A model generated the notes under the pieces. That model saw only the letters and a list, made by a program, of their open reading frames with translations. It made no database searches and was not told the origin of the DNA. Both the position numbers and the translations under genes were made by a program. From Panorpa germanica (Eukaryota > Arthropoda > Insecta > Mecoptera > Panorpidae), in contig CAVMBN010000143.1 of the NCBI GenBank assembly GCA_963678705.1, positions 248,001 through 312,000 of the forward strand: DNA of 64,000 bases, given 5' to 3'. Every line of letters begins with the position of its first letter. The first letter of the stretch is position 1. Shown piece by piece: positions 1 through 10,061 of this stretch.

Positions 1-425
1 CAAACACTAAAATTTCCCTTATTATCTAATAAATTGTTACTTGTATCTCGCCACCCCAAGTTTTCAAGTTGCAACTCATTGTTATTATATGAAACATATC
101 CTTTCATAGTAGTGGTTATACCAGGATTTTTATTTGAATCAATTTCAACCGAATTTATTTCATATTTTATACTTTCAAATAGGTATAAAATACCATTTAA
201 TATGAAAACAGGTGTAGATTTTGAAGTGTCTTTTGTTTTACCTTCAATGTATAAGTAAGATTCCGAGGGTAATGTATATACATTATGTTGATTTATTGGT
301 ATACGAATTTCGTCATTATATTCATAGCTGGTTGTGTTATATGGACTGTATGAATGTATTTCATATTGGCTTAATGATTCGTCAAAGAGAATTTTATCTT
401 CAATATTAAGCATATGAGCGGTCAT
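1..425 (-). CDS. Polinton major capsid protein, N-terminal part
   Basis: About 141 codons are open from ATG at 425 to the window edge, so the protein is cut off by the window. The segment resembles the N-terminus of the large double jelly-roll capsid protein of arthropod Polintons, with stretches such as YNDEIRIPI, SYLYIEGKT, LFESIKYEINSVEID and GYVSYNNNELQLENLGW. In the family this protein builds the hexon-like shell. The start is supported by its overlap with the stop of the gene before it (ATGA), a tight arrangement expected of neighbouring virion genes. Family assignment is from memory of related sequences, not a search. The visible part looks whole. Confidence 0.72.
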   Translation of the reverse strand, partial: MTAHMLNIEDKILFDESLSQYEIHSYSPYNTTSYEYNDEIRIPINQHNVYTLPSESYLYIEGKTKDTSKSTPVFILNGILYLFESIKYEINSVEIDSNKNPGITTTMKGYVSYNNNELQLENLGWRDTSNNLLDNKGNFSV

Positions 426-568
426 TGTAGAGTATTTATTTTAAATCCTAACGACTTAAGAAACTGTTTATTTTTTAATGTTATCCTCTTAAAAGGCTTG
501 GTTGGACTACGCTGAGTTTGATTAAACGACGAATTATATATTGTTTTTAAATTATGACATATACCCAT
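422..568 (-). CDS. small basic Polinton protein (48 aa), unknown function
   Basis: A 48-residue reading frame starts at ATG 568 and ends with TGA overlapping the ATG of the major capsid gene. It is rich in Lys, Arg, Asn and Phe, with the stretch TQRSPTKPFKRITLKNKQF. The frame is open further upstream, but the start at 568 gives a compact basic protein. Its position just before the major capsid gene and its charge suggest a small virion or capsid-associated protein; this is inference. It could also be the tail of a longer frame. No domain is recognised. Confidence 0.45.
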   Translation of the reverse strand: MGICHNLKTIYNSSFNQTQRSPTKPFKRITLKNKQFLKSLGFKINTLQ

Positions 569-599
569 TATTGAATCTTTCGTATGTGCAATCTGCAGG

Positions 600-1306
600 A
601 AATTTTTTCTTTCTAAAATTGATAAGTTCACCTTCTTCATTAACAATTTTTATAGAAATATTATCTATTTTCTGTACAACGATTGGAAGATAAATGATTT
701 GCTTTGGAATTTCTATTATCTTATATCCTGGTGGAACAGCAGGTGAAAACTCATACTAAACGTGTGTACTAAACGTCCGTTTAAATAGGAACCGGATGTA
801 ATATTACATTCAATACGTATGTTATTTACTTTAATAATGTTTACCGGTAAGTTAGATACATGTAATTTATTAGGTTCTAATACTTGCTTATTAAATCCTA
901 GTAATGAACCAATACAATTTTCTTTCGAAAAATCTATTTTTTCAGTACATATTATCTCACTTTGAAGGGTATTTGTATTTGCAGTTAAATTTAAAAATAC
1001 TTCTTTTATTTGCTTATCAGCTTTGTCCTTAAATTCGCTGTTGTGTTTTATTACTCTAGAATCACCAATGCCTAACCTTAAATATTCCTGAATATCTTCC
1101 AATTCATATGAACCCACTGGTATTGAAATAACTTTACCATCTCCATAATAAAATTTATTGTTAGTGTCGTCAATGTTTGGTATTGAATTAAATGTCTGAA
1201 AGTCGACTATTCCCAATTCAAACTGTTCATCGTACAAATCTATAGAAGGAAAAATATCGGCGCTTAATACGGATTTATTTCCAATAATTGTAAATGTCAT
1301 AGACAT
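600..1306 (-). pseudogene. Polinton minor capsid (penton-type) protein, fossil
   Basis: The frame from ATG 1306 encodes about 196 residues with motifs I associate with the single jelly-roll minor capsid protein of arthropod Polintons: FELGIVDFQTFNSIPNIDD, ISIPVGSYELEDI, LLGFNKQ and PVNIIKVNNIRIECNI. In the family this protein forms the penton at the capsid vertices. Similarity continues in the sequence toward 600, so the gene is probably longer than its longest open frame. It looks broken, with about one break. It lies between the protease gene and the small basic gene, all on the same strand. Confidence 0.6.
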
Positions 1307-1393
1307 TATTTTTTATTTAAAAATCCTTTCACGATAAGCTAAGTTATAGTAATAACAAATTAAAAATAAAACTCAGGTATTTATAGCAATATA

Positions 1394-1768
1394 TTATTTA
1401 TTATAAATATAAGAATTTGAATACAAAAAGTGTAAGCATAAATGTCCACAATTTACAGTATTAAATTTTTGAAATCTATCATAGTTATATTGAATAGTAT
1501 TATTTTTAAAGTATTCAATTGCTTCTATTGGAGGTTGAAGGTTACCAAAACTATCAAAATATAAAATATTTTTATTTCTTTTTATGTAAGCTACCCAATG
1601 TGTTCCCGCTGATGTTTTATCATCTAAATTTATTATACCACTTTCATTTATATACATTTTTTTAGACAAATCATTTCTCATGAATACCCCTCTAAAGTGA
1701 GGGATATTAAATTTCTTGGCATATTTTCTTAAATCAACATCAGTAAGGGCTCGTTTAGGTAGCTTCAA
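1394..1768 (-). CDS. adenain-type cysteine protease (capsid maturation)
   Basis: The 124-residue protein has the Ulp1/adenovirus-protease (C5/C48) layout: His57 in THWVAY, Asp72 in YFDSFG, Gln100 seven residues before the nucleophile, and Cys107 in NCGHLCLHFLY. This spacing matches the His-Asp/Glu-Gln-Cys arrangement of adenain. In Polintons the enzyme is thought to cut capsid precursors during maturation. The start overlaps by one codon with the end of the next gene upstream (ATG at 1768, stop of the neighbour at 1765), giving a compact minus-strand virion block. It looks whole and is short, as is usual for the family. Substrates are inferred only from relatives. Confidence 0.85.
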   Translation of the reverse strand: MKLPKRALTDVDLRKYAKKFNIPHFRGVFMRNDLSKKMYINESGIINLDDKTSAGTHWVAYIKRNKNILYFDSFGNLQPPIEAIEYFKNNTIQYNYDRFQKFNTVNCGHLCLHFLYSNSYIYNK

Positions 1769-2091
1769 CGAAAGTTTTTTGGATACGGATTAATATATAA
1801 TCCTAACCCTTTTTTATAAGGTTTTAAATAAATTCCTTTGCCAGATTTTCCAATAGCAATTTCCTCCATAGTTTGGTTATGTTTTTGAGTTTCTGCTAAC
1901 ATTTTTTTTGCATCCTTTGCCTCATTTATTGCTTTTGCAACACCTGCAACACCACCTGCCAATCCACCTAGTGCTGATAATCCCGCAAATAATGGAATTA
2001 GAAATGGTAGAAAACCACCTACTTTTGGTATAGGAATTATTCTTAGTTTATTAACTTTAAATTTTGACTTTTTATTAATTGACACGAGCAT
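1765..2091 (-). CDS. glycine-rich hydrophobic virion-type protein (108 aa)
   Basis: This 108-residue protein has a basic N-terminus, a long apolar Gly/Ala/Leu segment at about residues 25-55 (including GGFLPFLIPLFAGLSALGG), a mixed-charge helix-like stretch (KAINEAKDAKKMLAETQKHN) and a C-terminus rich in Gly, Lys and Tyr. I associate this pattern with a conserved small Polinton protein next to the protease. By analogy with adenovirus minor core or membrane-active proteins it may be a protease substrate or membrane-active virion component; that is inference. It overlaps both neighbours (protease and PLA2-like gene) by a few bases. It looks whole. Confidence 0.6.
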   Translation of the reverse strand: MLVSINKKSKFKVNKLRIIPIPKVGGFLPFLIPLFAGLSALGGLAGGVAGVAKAINEAKDAKKMLAETQKHNQTMEEIAIGKSGKGIYLKPYKKGLGLYINPYPKNFR

Positions 2092-2548
2092 TAAGATTAG
2101 CTGTCTTTAATGCTGCCATACTATGCTTGACCTTTCCGCTACCCTTTATTTTCTTCTTTTTAATTTTTTTATTTTGTTTCAACCCCATTCCAAGTTTGGT
2201 TTTTATATTCATGATATTAGCAACAAGTAATGATGCTAAACGTTCACTTAACTTTGAATCTTTAGAAAAATATTGCTTCCAAGCTTTCTCAATCAGTATT
2301 TTATCAGCTACGTGTCTTTTACTTAAATCTTTGTAGCGGTGATATTCAATGTCATGTTCTTTGCAAGCTGAGTCCAATGCATTAACTCCTTGATCTCCTC
2401 GGTTTAAACGTTCTATTAAACGTGTTCCAGGACCGCAATAGTTGTATCCAGGCAAGTGCAACTCAAAAGGTAATTTATTGATTAGTTTATCAATAAGACC
2501 ATCACCTTTCTTTACTTTTATCATACTGACTAAAGTATGTGCTATCAT
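2075..2548 (-). CDS. phospholipase A2-like protein (parvovirus VP1 type)
   Basis: The 157-residue protein carries a compact PLA2 signature: a calcium-loop motif YCGPGT at about residues 37-42 within LPGYNYCGPGT, and the catalytic pair His65-Asp66 in ACKEHDIEYH. This is the arrangement seen in the parvoviral VP1 unique region, where the enzyme helps virions leave endosomes. The C-terminus is strongly basic (KIKKKKIKGSGK), which could be a nuclear signal. It sits upstream of, and overlaps, the hydrophobic small gene in the virion block. A role in entry or membrane breach is inferred from the parvovirus domain. It looks whole. Confidence 0.8.
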   Translation of the reverse strand: MIAHTLVSMIKVKKGDGLIDKLINKLPFELHLPGYNYCGPGTRLIERLNRGDQGVNALDSACKEHDIEYHRYKDLSKRHVADKILIEKAWKQYFSKDSKLSERLASLLVANIMNIKTKLGMGLKQNKKIKKKKIKGSGKVKHSMAALKTANLNARVN

Positions 2549-2637
2549 CCAATTTTATACTTTATAATATTTTCATATATAAAGATTAAACATTTAAAAT
2601 GTATTCTATTAGTTTATAACACATGCCTGGTTAAACA

Positions 2638-3339
2638 ATGAAGTTTGTAAAGCAAAAACAAACTCTTTCTGTAAAGAATGTAGGTAATCAAAGTAATAAT
2701 TACACTAATAATTCAAAACATGGATCACTTTTACCAAACGACATTAGATGCATTATTTGTGGACCTTCAAACTGTGGAAAAACTAATGTTATGTTTAATC
2801 TAATTGAACATCCAAATGGGTTGCGATTTAAAAATATATACATTTATTCAAAATCTTTATATCAACCAAAATATAAAATATTACAACAAATTATGAAGAA
2901 TATTAATGGTATGGGATTCTATACATACACTGACAATGAAGAGATTATTAGATCTGAAGATGCTAGCCCAAATTCTATATTCATATTTGATGATGTTGCT
3001 TGCGATAAACAAAATAATATTCGAAATTTTTTTAGCATGGGCCGTCATAATTTGATAGACTCTTTCTATTTATGTCAGACTTACAGCAAAATTCCAAAGC
3101 AATTAATACGGGATAATACTAATTTTATTATATTATTCAAGCAAGATGACTTAAATTTAAAGCATATGTATAATGATCATGTTAACTTTGACTTTCCAAG
3201 TTTTCTAGAGTTTAAACAAGTTTGTAATTTATGTTGGGATTCAAATAAATATTTCTTTATGGTAATAGATAAAAATAGTGACTTAAATAAAGGGCGATAC
3301 AGAAAAGGATTTGATATGTTTTTAGATATAACCAAGTAA
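2638..3339 (+). CDS. A32-type genome-packaging ATPase
   Basis: The 233-residue protein has Walker A GPSNCGKT at about residues 42-49 and Walker B IFIFDD at about 114-119, followed by ACDKQNNIRNFFSMGRH and LCQTYSKIPKQLIRDN, which fit the sensor and arginine-finger region of FtsK/HerA-type packaging ATPases. In Polintons it is predicted to pump DNA into capsids. It is divergent to the PLA2-like gene, with about 90 bases between the two starts, so promoters for both strands probably lie in 2549-2637. Length is typical for the family. It looks whole. Confidence 0.88.
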   Translation: MKFVKQKQTLSVKNVGNQSNNYTNNSKHGSLLPNDIRCIICGPSNCGKTNVMFNLIEHPNGLRFKNIYIYSKSLYQPKYKILQQIMKNINGMGFYTYTDNEEIIRSEDASPNSIFIFDDVACDKQNNIRNFFSMGRHNLIDSFYLCQTYSKIPKQLIRDNTNFIILFKQDDLNLKHMYNDHVNFDFPSFLEFKQVCNLCWDSNKYFFMVIDKNSDLNKGRYRKGFDMFLDITK

Positions 3340-3410
3340 CCTTTACAATAATAATCAGTGTTGAGGTAACCATCTTTATAATAACATGCATTTATTATCT
3401 TAATAAACAT

Positions 3411-3580
3411 TGATTACGTTCAAATTATGTTCAAATTACATTAATTACGTTCCCATTACGTTGAATTTACGTTCAAATTTCGTTCCCATTACGTTGAATT
3501 TACGTTCAAATTACAGTGATTACGTTCCCATTACGTTTAATTTACGTTTAAATTACGTTCCCATTACGTTCAAGTTGCAT
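3411..3580. repeat. 11-bp degenerate direct repeats with TTACGTT core
   Basis: Between the ATPase gene and the next plus-strand gene, about 15 tandem variants of an 11-base word occur (ATTACGTTCAA, ATTACGTTCCC, ATTACGTTGAA, TTTACGTTCAA), each keeping a TACGTT core. A short reading frame across it is only the translation of the repeat. It looks like an iteron-like or regulatory array; function unknown. Confidence 0.8.
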
Positions 3581-3585
3581 AAAGT

Positions 3586-4862
3586 TTGCATGTAACCATG
3601 TTTAAATCAAAGAAGCGTGCAAAAAATACTGTGGTTAAAATAAAGACTCCTCCTACTAGATTTAAAAAAAAGAATAGTAAACGTAAAATAATAAGCAATA
3701 TGACTAATGATGAAGATAAAAAATTAACACGCGATATTATTAAATCAAGCGATTCTATAAGACAAAAGTATCTCGCATTAAAACTAGGAGAATCTGAGGC
3801 ACAAAGGTACTTTGATAAACAGCTTGAACCAATAACTACACCACTAAATATACTAGCTAATAAAAGTACTTCCAATATTAAATTAGCGCAACCAATCAAA
3901 CAAGATATTGATACAAAACCGTATGATTTTAAGGTTGAAACAATTAAATCTAAGTTAGATAACATGTTAAAAGAACCACTAGATACTACATCGACACCAG
4001 AAAATGTGTCATTAGCAGGTGAAAAACCAAGTATAACGCAAGAACCAACAATGGAACTTAGTCAGTTAGATGATGAGGTTTTTGAAACAAATGAACCCTT
4101 AGAATATAGTAGAGTACAAGATCCAAACTTATTTAAGACATCTATAAAACTGTCTGAAGTTGAAGAAAATCTTAAAAAACAAGTTGATAAATACGCCTTT
4201 CAATATTTAATTAATTTTAATAGACGAGAAGGTGATCCAAGTATATTTGATCATACATTTGGTATAAATTTAGAAGATGGTAATTTAATATTAGGAAAAA
4301 CACTGGTTACGTTTGATAAAGAGGGTCTTATAATAGGAAATAAAAAATATAAGTCATCCCCGGATTATATGAATTGCTTTTTAAAATAGATCCAAGCACA
4401 AATATTTATAGTGAGGAAGATTTAGAGGATTATAAAACAATTTTAACTGATACAAATGCACATAGAACATTATGTTTACCTAGTGGTAAAATTAAATCTA
4501 ACAAAGGTATAAAATATAAAAAAATTATATCGCTATTATTTCCTCCTCAAACAAAATTAAGTGCCCCAGCGTCTTCAACACCATATTCTTCAGAAAGATT
4601 ACAAAACGTTCGATCAAGACTTTTGCAGCATACGTCCTCAGTTGGTTTACAAAATAATAAACGTTTAGGAGGTGGCAATTTAATACCAAACTTTATGACT
4701 TTAAACAATAATCAAAAGGATTTCATTTACTGGGATGACCCAAATAAATTAGTTGAAAGATTACGACTACTTATTAGTTCAAAAATGGCGGGCAATACAT
4801 CACATGACAATGAAATTATTTCAATAGTTAAAGAATTAAAAGAAGCTAATATTATTATATAA
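3586..4862 (+). pseudogene. conserved Polinton protein of unknown function, fossil
   Basis: This plus-strand locus follows the ATPase gene. Its N-terminal part is Lys/Arg-rich (RFKKKNSKRK), then acidic and Ser/Thr-rich, followed by a region with FDHTFGINLEDGNLILGKT and, toward the end, YWDDPNKLVERLRLL and EIISIVKEL. I recognise the combination as a protein that recurs in arthropod Polintons between ATPase and integrase, but I cannot name a function. A basic N-terminus could bind DNA or the capsid interior; this is inference. The locus looks broken, with about one break. Confidence 0.55.
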
Positions 4863-4918
4863 ATACTTAAACACATTCCCTTCTTTTTCATTAATTTATA
4901 ACTACTCATGTAAGTAAC

Positions 4919-5146
4919 ATGACTATTAACAAATTTGGAGTACATATACATAAGAAAAAAATTACTCGGCACAAAACAGTATCAAAAAATGATTTAATTA
5001 TTATAGATAGACGTTTAAAAGCTGTAGAGAAAGATATTCATGATGCTTATATTAATAACTTTCAAAAATTTATTGAAGTAAATAAAAAAATTGCAACATT
5101 AATTACAGAATTAAAAACAAAACATAGTTTAGATATTAGTTCTTGA
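4919..5146 (+). CDS. small Lys-rich helical protein (75 aa), unknown
   Basis: This 75-residue frame begins at ATG 4919, between the unknown protein and integrase on the same strand. It is rich in Lys and Ile, with a basic N-terminus (HIHKKKITRHKTVSK) and a C-terminal half with heptad-like apolar spacing (RRLKAVEKDIHDAYINNF and later IATLITELKTKH) that could form a coiled coil. No domain is recognised. Its place in the Polinton gene row and its clear start argue for a real gene. It looks whole. Confidence 0.5.
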   Translation: MTINKFGVHIHKKKITRHKTVSKNDLIIIDRRLKAVEKDIHDAYINNFQKFIEVNKKIATLITELKTKHSLDISS

Positions 5147-5168
5147 TAAATTTTGTGTAATAATAAGT

Positions 5169-6111
5169 ATGAGCAAAACAAAAATAGGTATAATTAATGA
5201 GTTACATAAACCTGCACTTAAAAACTATAAGCGTAGACATGTAATCATAAAAGGTCTAAATGATTCTTGGCAAGCTGATTTAGTAGAAATGATTCCGTAT
5301 GCAAAAGAAAACAAAGGTTACAAGTATTTACTCACAGTAATTGATATATTTTCTAAATATGCATGGGCAGTTCCAGTAAAATCAAAATCTGCAAAAGACG
5401 TTACTGTTGCATTTGAAACTATTTTATTAAAAAATAAGAATAAGGTTCCGAAAAACTTACAAACAGATAACGGAAAGGAATTTTATAACACTGAATTTAA
5501 AAAAGTCATAGATTCGTATGATATAAACCATTATAGTACATTTAGTAATATGAAAGCATCGATTGTTGAAAGATTTAATAGAACTCTAAAAAATGCCATG
5601 TGGAAAGATTTTAGTATAAAAGGCAACTATAATTGGATTAATAACATTGATGCACTTGTTAAGAAATATAATAATACTCATCATTCAACAATTAATATGA
5701 AGCCATCTCAAGTATCAATAAAAAATGAAAAAAAATTATTAGGAAATGTATACAATAGAATAAAAAGGGTCGGTTTAGGTCGATATAAAGTTGGAGATTA
5801 TGTTCGTTTAGGCAAAACCAAATCATTATTTGCAAATGCAATTATTTGCATTATATACTCCTAACTGGGGTACCGAAATATTTACTATATCAAAAGTACA
5901 ACTAACTAATCCAGTCACATATTTACTTAATGATTCTCTTGGCCAATCAATTGCAGGCGCGTTTTACGAACAATAACTACAAAAAACAAAATATCCAGAT
6001 ATATATCTAGTTGAGAAAGTTTTACAGAAAAAAGGAAAAAGAGTTTTTGTAAAGTGGTTAGGTTTAGATAAATCTCATAACAGTTGGATAGATGCTAAAA
6101 ATATTGTATAA
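5169..6111 (+). pseudogene. Polinton integrase with C-terminal chromodomain, fossil
   Basis: The rve-type core shows the acidic triad in WQADLVEM (about residue 37), LQTDNGKEF (about 100) and IVERFNR (about 134), with the TVIDIFSKYAWAVP block between. At the 3' end of the locus, sequence matching a chromodomain (VFVKWLGLDKSHNSWIDAKNI) is visible, as is usual for Polinton integrases. The enzyme would insert element DNA, and the chromodomain probably guides it to chromatin. It is convergent with the polymerase gene, with only about 70 bases between the loci. It looks broken, with about two breaks. Confidence 0.85.
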
Positions 6112-6179
6112 CATTTTAAATAAATAAAACTATTGGTTATTATAAATATGTATTTATTTTTACATTAAAAATATACTTA

Positions 6180-9100
6180 TAACAATAAATCGCTCTCACT
6201 AAAACTATCAAAACCCCAAGGCAAAGTATCGGTACTATTTTTTATAATACACCGTTTATCATCAAAAGGACTTAAAGCAATTTTTGTTTGCTTAATCCTC
6301 TTTGAGTACATTTTTTTTCATTTAAAATTCTTAAACAATTTTCATATTCTTCAAAAGAAATATGGTTTTTTACTACACTTGTCTTTATTCCTTTTATTTT
6401 TTTTATAATATCATTATTATTAACTTTTATTGTATACATTTTCGATCTTAGTCCTATAAAGTGAGTCATAATTTTACCGTTATTTTCATCCTTCATTAAA
6501 CCCAATACCTTTTTATTTACACGGGGAATATTATATTGATTGTTTTCTTTATAATCACTTGTATCAAACTTACTTATATCGCGTTTTATAGTTTCATAAA
6601 TATCTGATGTGATAATTTCATATATTAACGAGTCAGTATCAATATATAATAACTTTAAATTATTATTAAAAAATTCTTTTTGCATATAATTATAATGAAA
6701 ATCATACATTTTTGTTTTAGATAAATCTAATATTGAAAAGCCAACATATATAGGTTTATTAAATGTAATATTAGGTTTTAAAAGTTCAATAGCCACAACA
6801 TTTTTATTAAAAATTGTTCGGCTATGAAAATTAGGTCGTGCTATTAAACTTTTTACTCCATATTGACCACCCCATTTTGTTTTTAATTTTATATCACGAT
6901 GTTTTCTAACATTTTCCATTGTCTTACCAAATACACTATTATTCATTAATTTATACAAGTTTTTTTCAAAATCATTGGTAGCCATTTTTCTTTTTTCTGT
7001 ATTTAAATCGATATAGTTTTTTAGCCACGGTGATTGACTAAATTTTAAAACTCGATGTATTTTTGATACTTGCATTCCTAAATGTATACATTGCTTTAAA
7101 TTACTATAATGAATTATATATTTCTCCTTATCATATAAAGTAGTTAAAAGTTTTTTATGTTTACTTCCTGGTGCAATACAATGCTCAGGACAAAGCGGTA
7201 AATCTTTATGGAGATTATGTAAACTTTGAGGATAAGTTAAATCTACTTCTAAAATGTAACCAATATTGCTAGTTTCTGACAAATTGCATATAGTATTACT
7301 TATTTCCAATATTTCCTGGTTGTTTAACCATTTAAAATTTCCATATGGTAGGAATTGAGACATTGCATGACCGTATAAGTTATTAACATCGAAATACATT
7401 AGATATTTAGAAGGTAATTCAGGTTTATACTTTTCATTCATGTATTTGTTATTGGCCTCTGCATATCTGTTTGAACATTGACTTATACCACCTCTGATAC
7501 CCTTCTCTATAAATTGCCACATATTTATATCAGTAAACAATTCAAGTTTAATTTTTGTTATTTTTAACACAGAATCCCAAGATAACCCTGGGGCAGAAAC
7601 ATAATGCACTGTCAATTATTTCGAAAATTTTCAAATATGTCACAAAGTAATAACACATCGGTTTTTAAGTACAAATCTGAATATTCACCAAGTGTTTTGA
7701 TATGAAATGTATTCCATATGTCTTGTGCATGTTTGTAATCTGTATCTGATAAGTAACTCTCATTTAATAAATTTAAAAAAATATTCTGAGGTGGTAAAGC
7801 TGTCTCATTTAACTTTTCCCAGGAATTTATATAATCATAAGGAAATACACCTTTTTTACTTAACAAAGTAAATTCTTCATTGCTTAAATTGTTAAATTCT
7901 GATTTTAAATTTTTTAGTTCATTATTGGTAAATAAGATGCTAAATTACTTAAAGAACTAGCCATAAATCGATATGAATCAATAAATCTTAATGAAATATT
8001 AGTTCCATACACATATTTCGTAAATGAAATATATTTTTCTTTATTAATTGGTAGCACAGAGGTTCTTCCACTTATTCCGGTAGCTAAATCAATTATTATA
8101 AAATGTGAATCATAAGATGATAAATTGTGAAAAATTATTGGAATCACATAACTTTCATTATAATTTAAATTACATTCATTATAAGCTGGTCCTCTATAAT
8201 TTCCTGTTAAATGACAATGATCTCAAACACGGTCTTGTTGCAACGGTTTTTCACATATATGACAATTTATTGCATTTAAATATTCCATCTTTTGTTGAGC
8301 CGTCAATGTTTTCATTGGTAATACATTTTTTATTATATCCTTAACATTATAAGAAATCTCTTTTAATTCATTTACAAACCACTGAACGCAATCTTCACCA
8401 CGATAACTATTATAATAAGATTTAGAGTCATCATATAAATATTTTACATAATATCCAACGCTATGTGCAATATGTGTTTGATATACCCCCTTGGTTTCAA
8501 TATTTGTCACATTACTATCCAATATACTTTCAAAGTCTGCATAAATAACACATGCATTTCTAATTTTTCACTTAAAGTTTTTAAACTCAAGTATATTAGA
8601 ATTTTCAACTGGCATTATCGGTTTAACTGGTCTTAGTCCTAAACCAACACAGTCTTGTAAATGTTCCTTAAACTTGCACTCATCTCTAAAGAAATGTAAA
8701 CATCGATCACATATAAATTTTTTATGATTTGTTTTTGAAAGTTGATTACTAACAAGTCTTGATAAATTCTTTATCCAACAAAAATGAAATTTTATTTTAT
8801 TGTCACATTCCTCATTATTACTTTCAACAACATCTTCTTCATCCTCTTCTTCTTCTTCTTCAAATTCATAATTACTTTGAATCATTAATAAATGAATATG
8901 TTTACTTTCATATGTTTTACTAACATATGCAGGAATAGTTACAAATGTTTTCTTGCTCTTTTTTAAAATATACACATTTATTGATATATCATTTAGTTTT
9001 TCAAATTTTAAAACTTGTGATAACGTCATTGGAAATTTTACACCATTTAAATTAAGACAATTTATATATTTCTTATAAGACGATACTCTCTCGCCATGAA

Positions 9101-9695
9101 TTTTTGATGGATAAAGTGCAGATAATACTGCCCATACAAAACATTTATCATCCTCATTCTGAACATTTATTACAGCCTTTTTTCGTTTTATTTCAACTGG
9201 TAAGTCAATAAATGATGAACCATAAAATGGAACAAATTGATTTATATTTACTATCATATTCACTATTTTATATAGAGCCCATCCACTTTGATTTTCTTGA
9301 AAAGTTTCTAAATCTTTTAATACAACATCAATAACATTTTCCTTATACCAATGTTTTAAATCTGTTGATACAAAAATTTCATTATTTTTAGTATTAAAAT
9401 ATTTGTATTCAAATATATGTTCTTCTTCTTTAGCTGATGGTAAAACAAATTCACCACAAAATATTACGTTTACTTTTAAAGCACTATATTTTTTTAAAGC
9501 ATTTTTAATTCTAGATGCAAACATATAAAATGCATCGTTCAAAAATTGTAATGGATCAATGTGACTTAAATTAATTAACACTCTTGTTCTAACACGTCCT
9601 TTAAATGATGAATTTATTTCCTGCCATTTAATCCGATCACTACGTTTTAAACTATTTATAGTTCCTCCTCCAACTTTTTGTTTATTTTCTAACAA
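6180..9695 (-). pseudogene. protein-primed family B DNA polymerase, fossil
   Basis: Minus-strand sequence covers a Polinton PolB: an N-terminal region with a glutamate-rich tract and a zinc-finger-like CDRCLHFF...HLQDC, an exonuclease motif [13 protein letters not shown], polymerase motif A in [17 protein letters not shown], motif B in [18 protein letters not shown], and motif [14 protein letters not shown]. Near 6200 the sequence resembles the conserved C-terminal [11 protein letters not shown] stretch. The enzyme would copy the element from a protein primer at its terminal repeats. The locus is broken, with about four or five breaks, and cannot encode one full polymerase. The glutamate tract is at about 8835-8870. 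Confidence 0.9.
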
Positions 9696-9698
9696 TGT

Positions 9699-9914
9699 TT
9701 AAAAATATTTTAAGACACTTATATTGCTTTCAATGCCTCGCTTATATCCAACTGAATAGGTATTTTTATTATTTTTTAATAACTTATTTAACAACTTTAT
9801 ATTTATTTTATTATAATCAGACCACTTTTTCCACTGAATACTTGAATAATTTGAACTATTCAAATGTTCAATAATTGTTCTCATATGCTTAATAATCTTA
9901 CAACCGTTATCCAT
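9699..9914 (-). CDS. 71-residue reading frame upstream of polymerase, unknown
   Basis: A short minus-strand frame begins at ATG 9914 and ends just before the polymerase locus. It is Asn/Lys/Ile-rich with the stretch QWKKWSDYNKINIKLLNKLL. No domain is recognised. It may be a separate small Polinton gene or part of the polymerase N-terminal region; the sequence does not decide between these. Confidence 0.35.
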   Translation of the reverse strand: MDNGCKIIKHMRTIIEHLNSSNYSSIQWKKWSDYNKINIKLLNKLLKNNKNTYSVGYKRGIESNISVLKYF

Positions 9915-10061
9915 TGTAACTTATATATTTCAGTTTCAAAATCAAAATATAAATCACAATTGTTTTTAAAAGTTCATTTATTTATATAATTTTACATAAA
10001 AAAATATGTTATATAAAAATGTAAAATGTTAATGTAAAATTTTACATAAAAAACCACTATG

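Noticed and set aside
2079-2336. Plus-strand frame opposite the PLA2-like gene
   Set aside because: It is a Phe/Leu-rich shadow of the lysine-rich C-terminus on the minus strand.
3410-3595. 61-residue plus-strand reading frame
   Set aside because: It is the translation of the 11-bp repeat array and has a periodic, low-complexity sequence.
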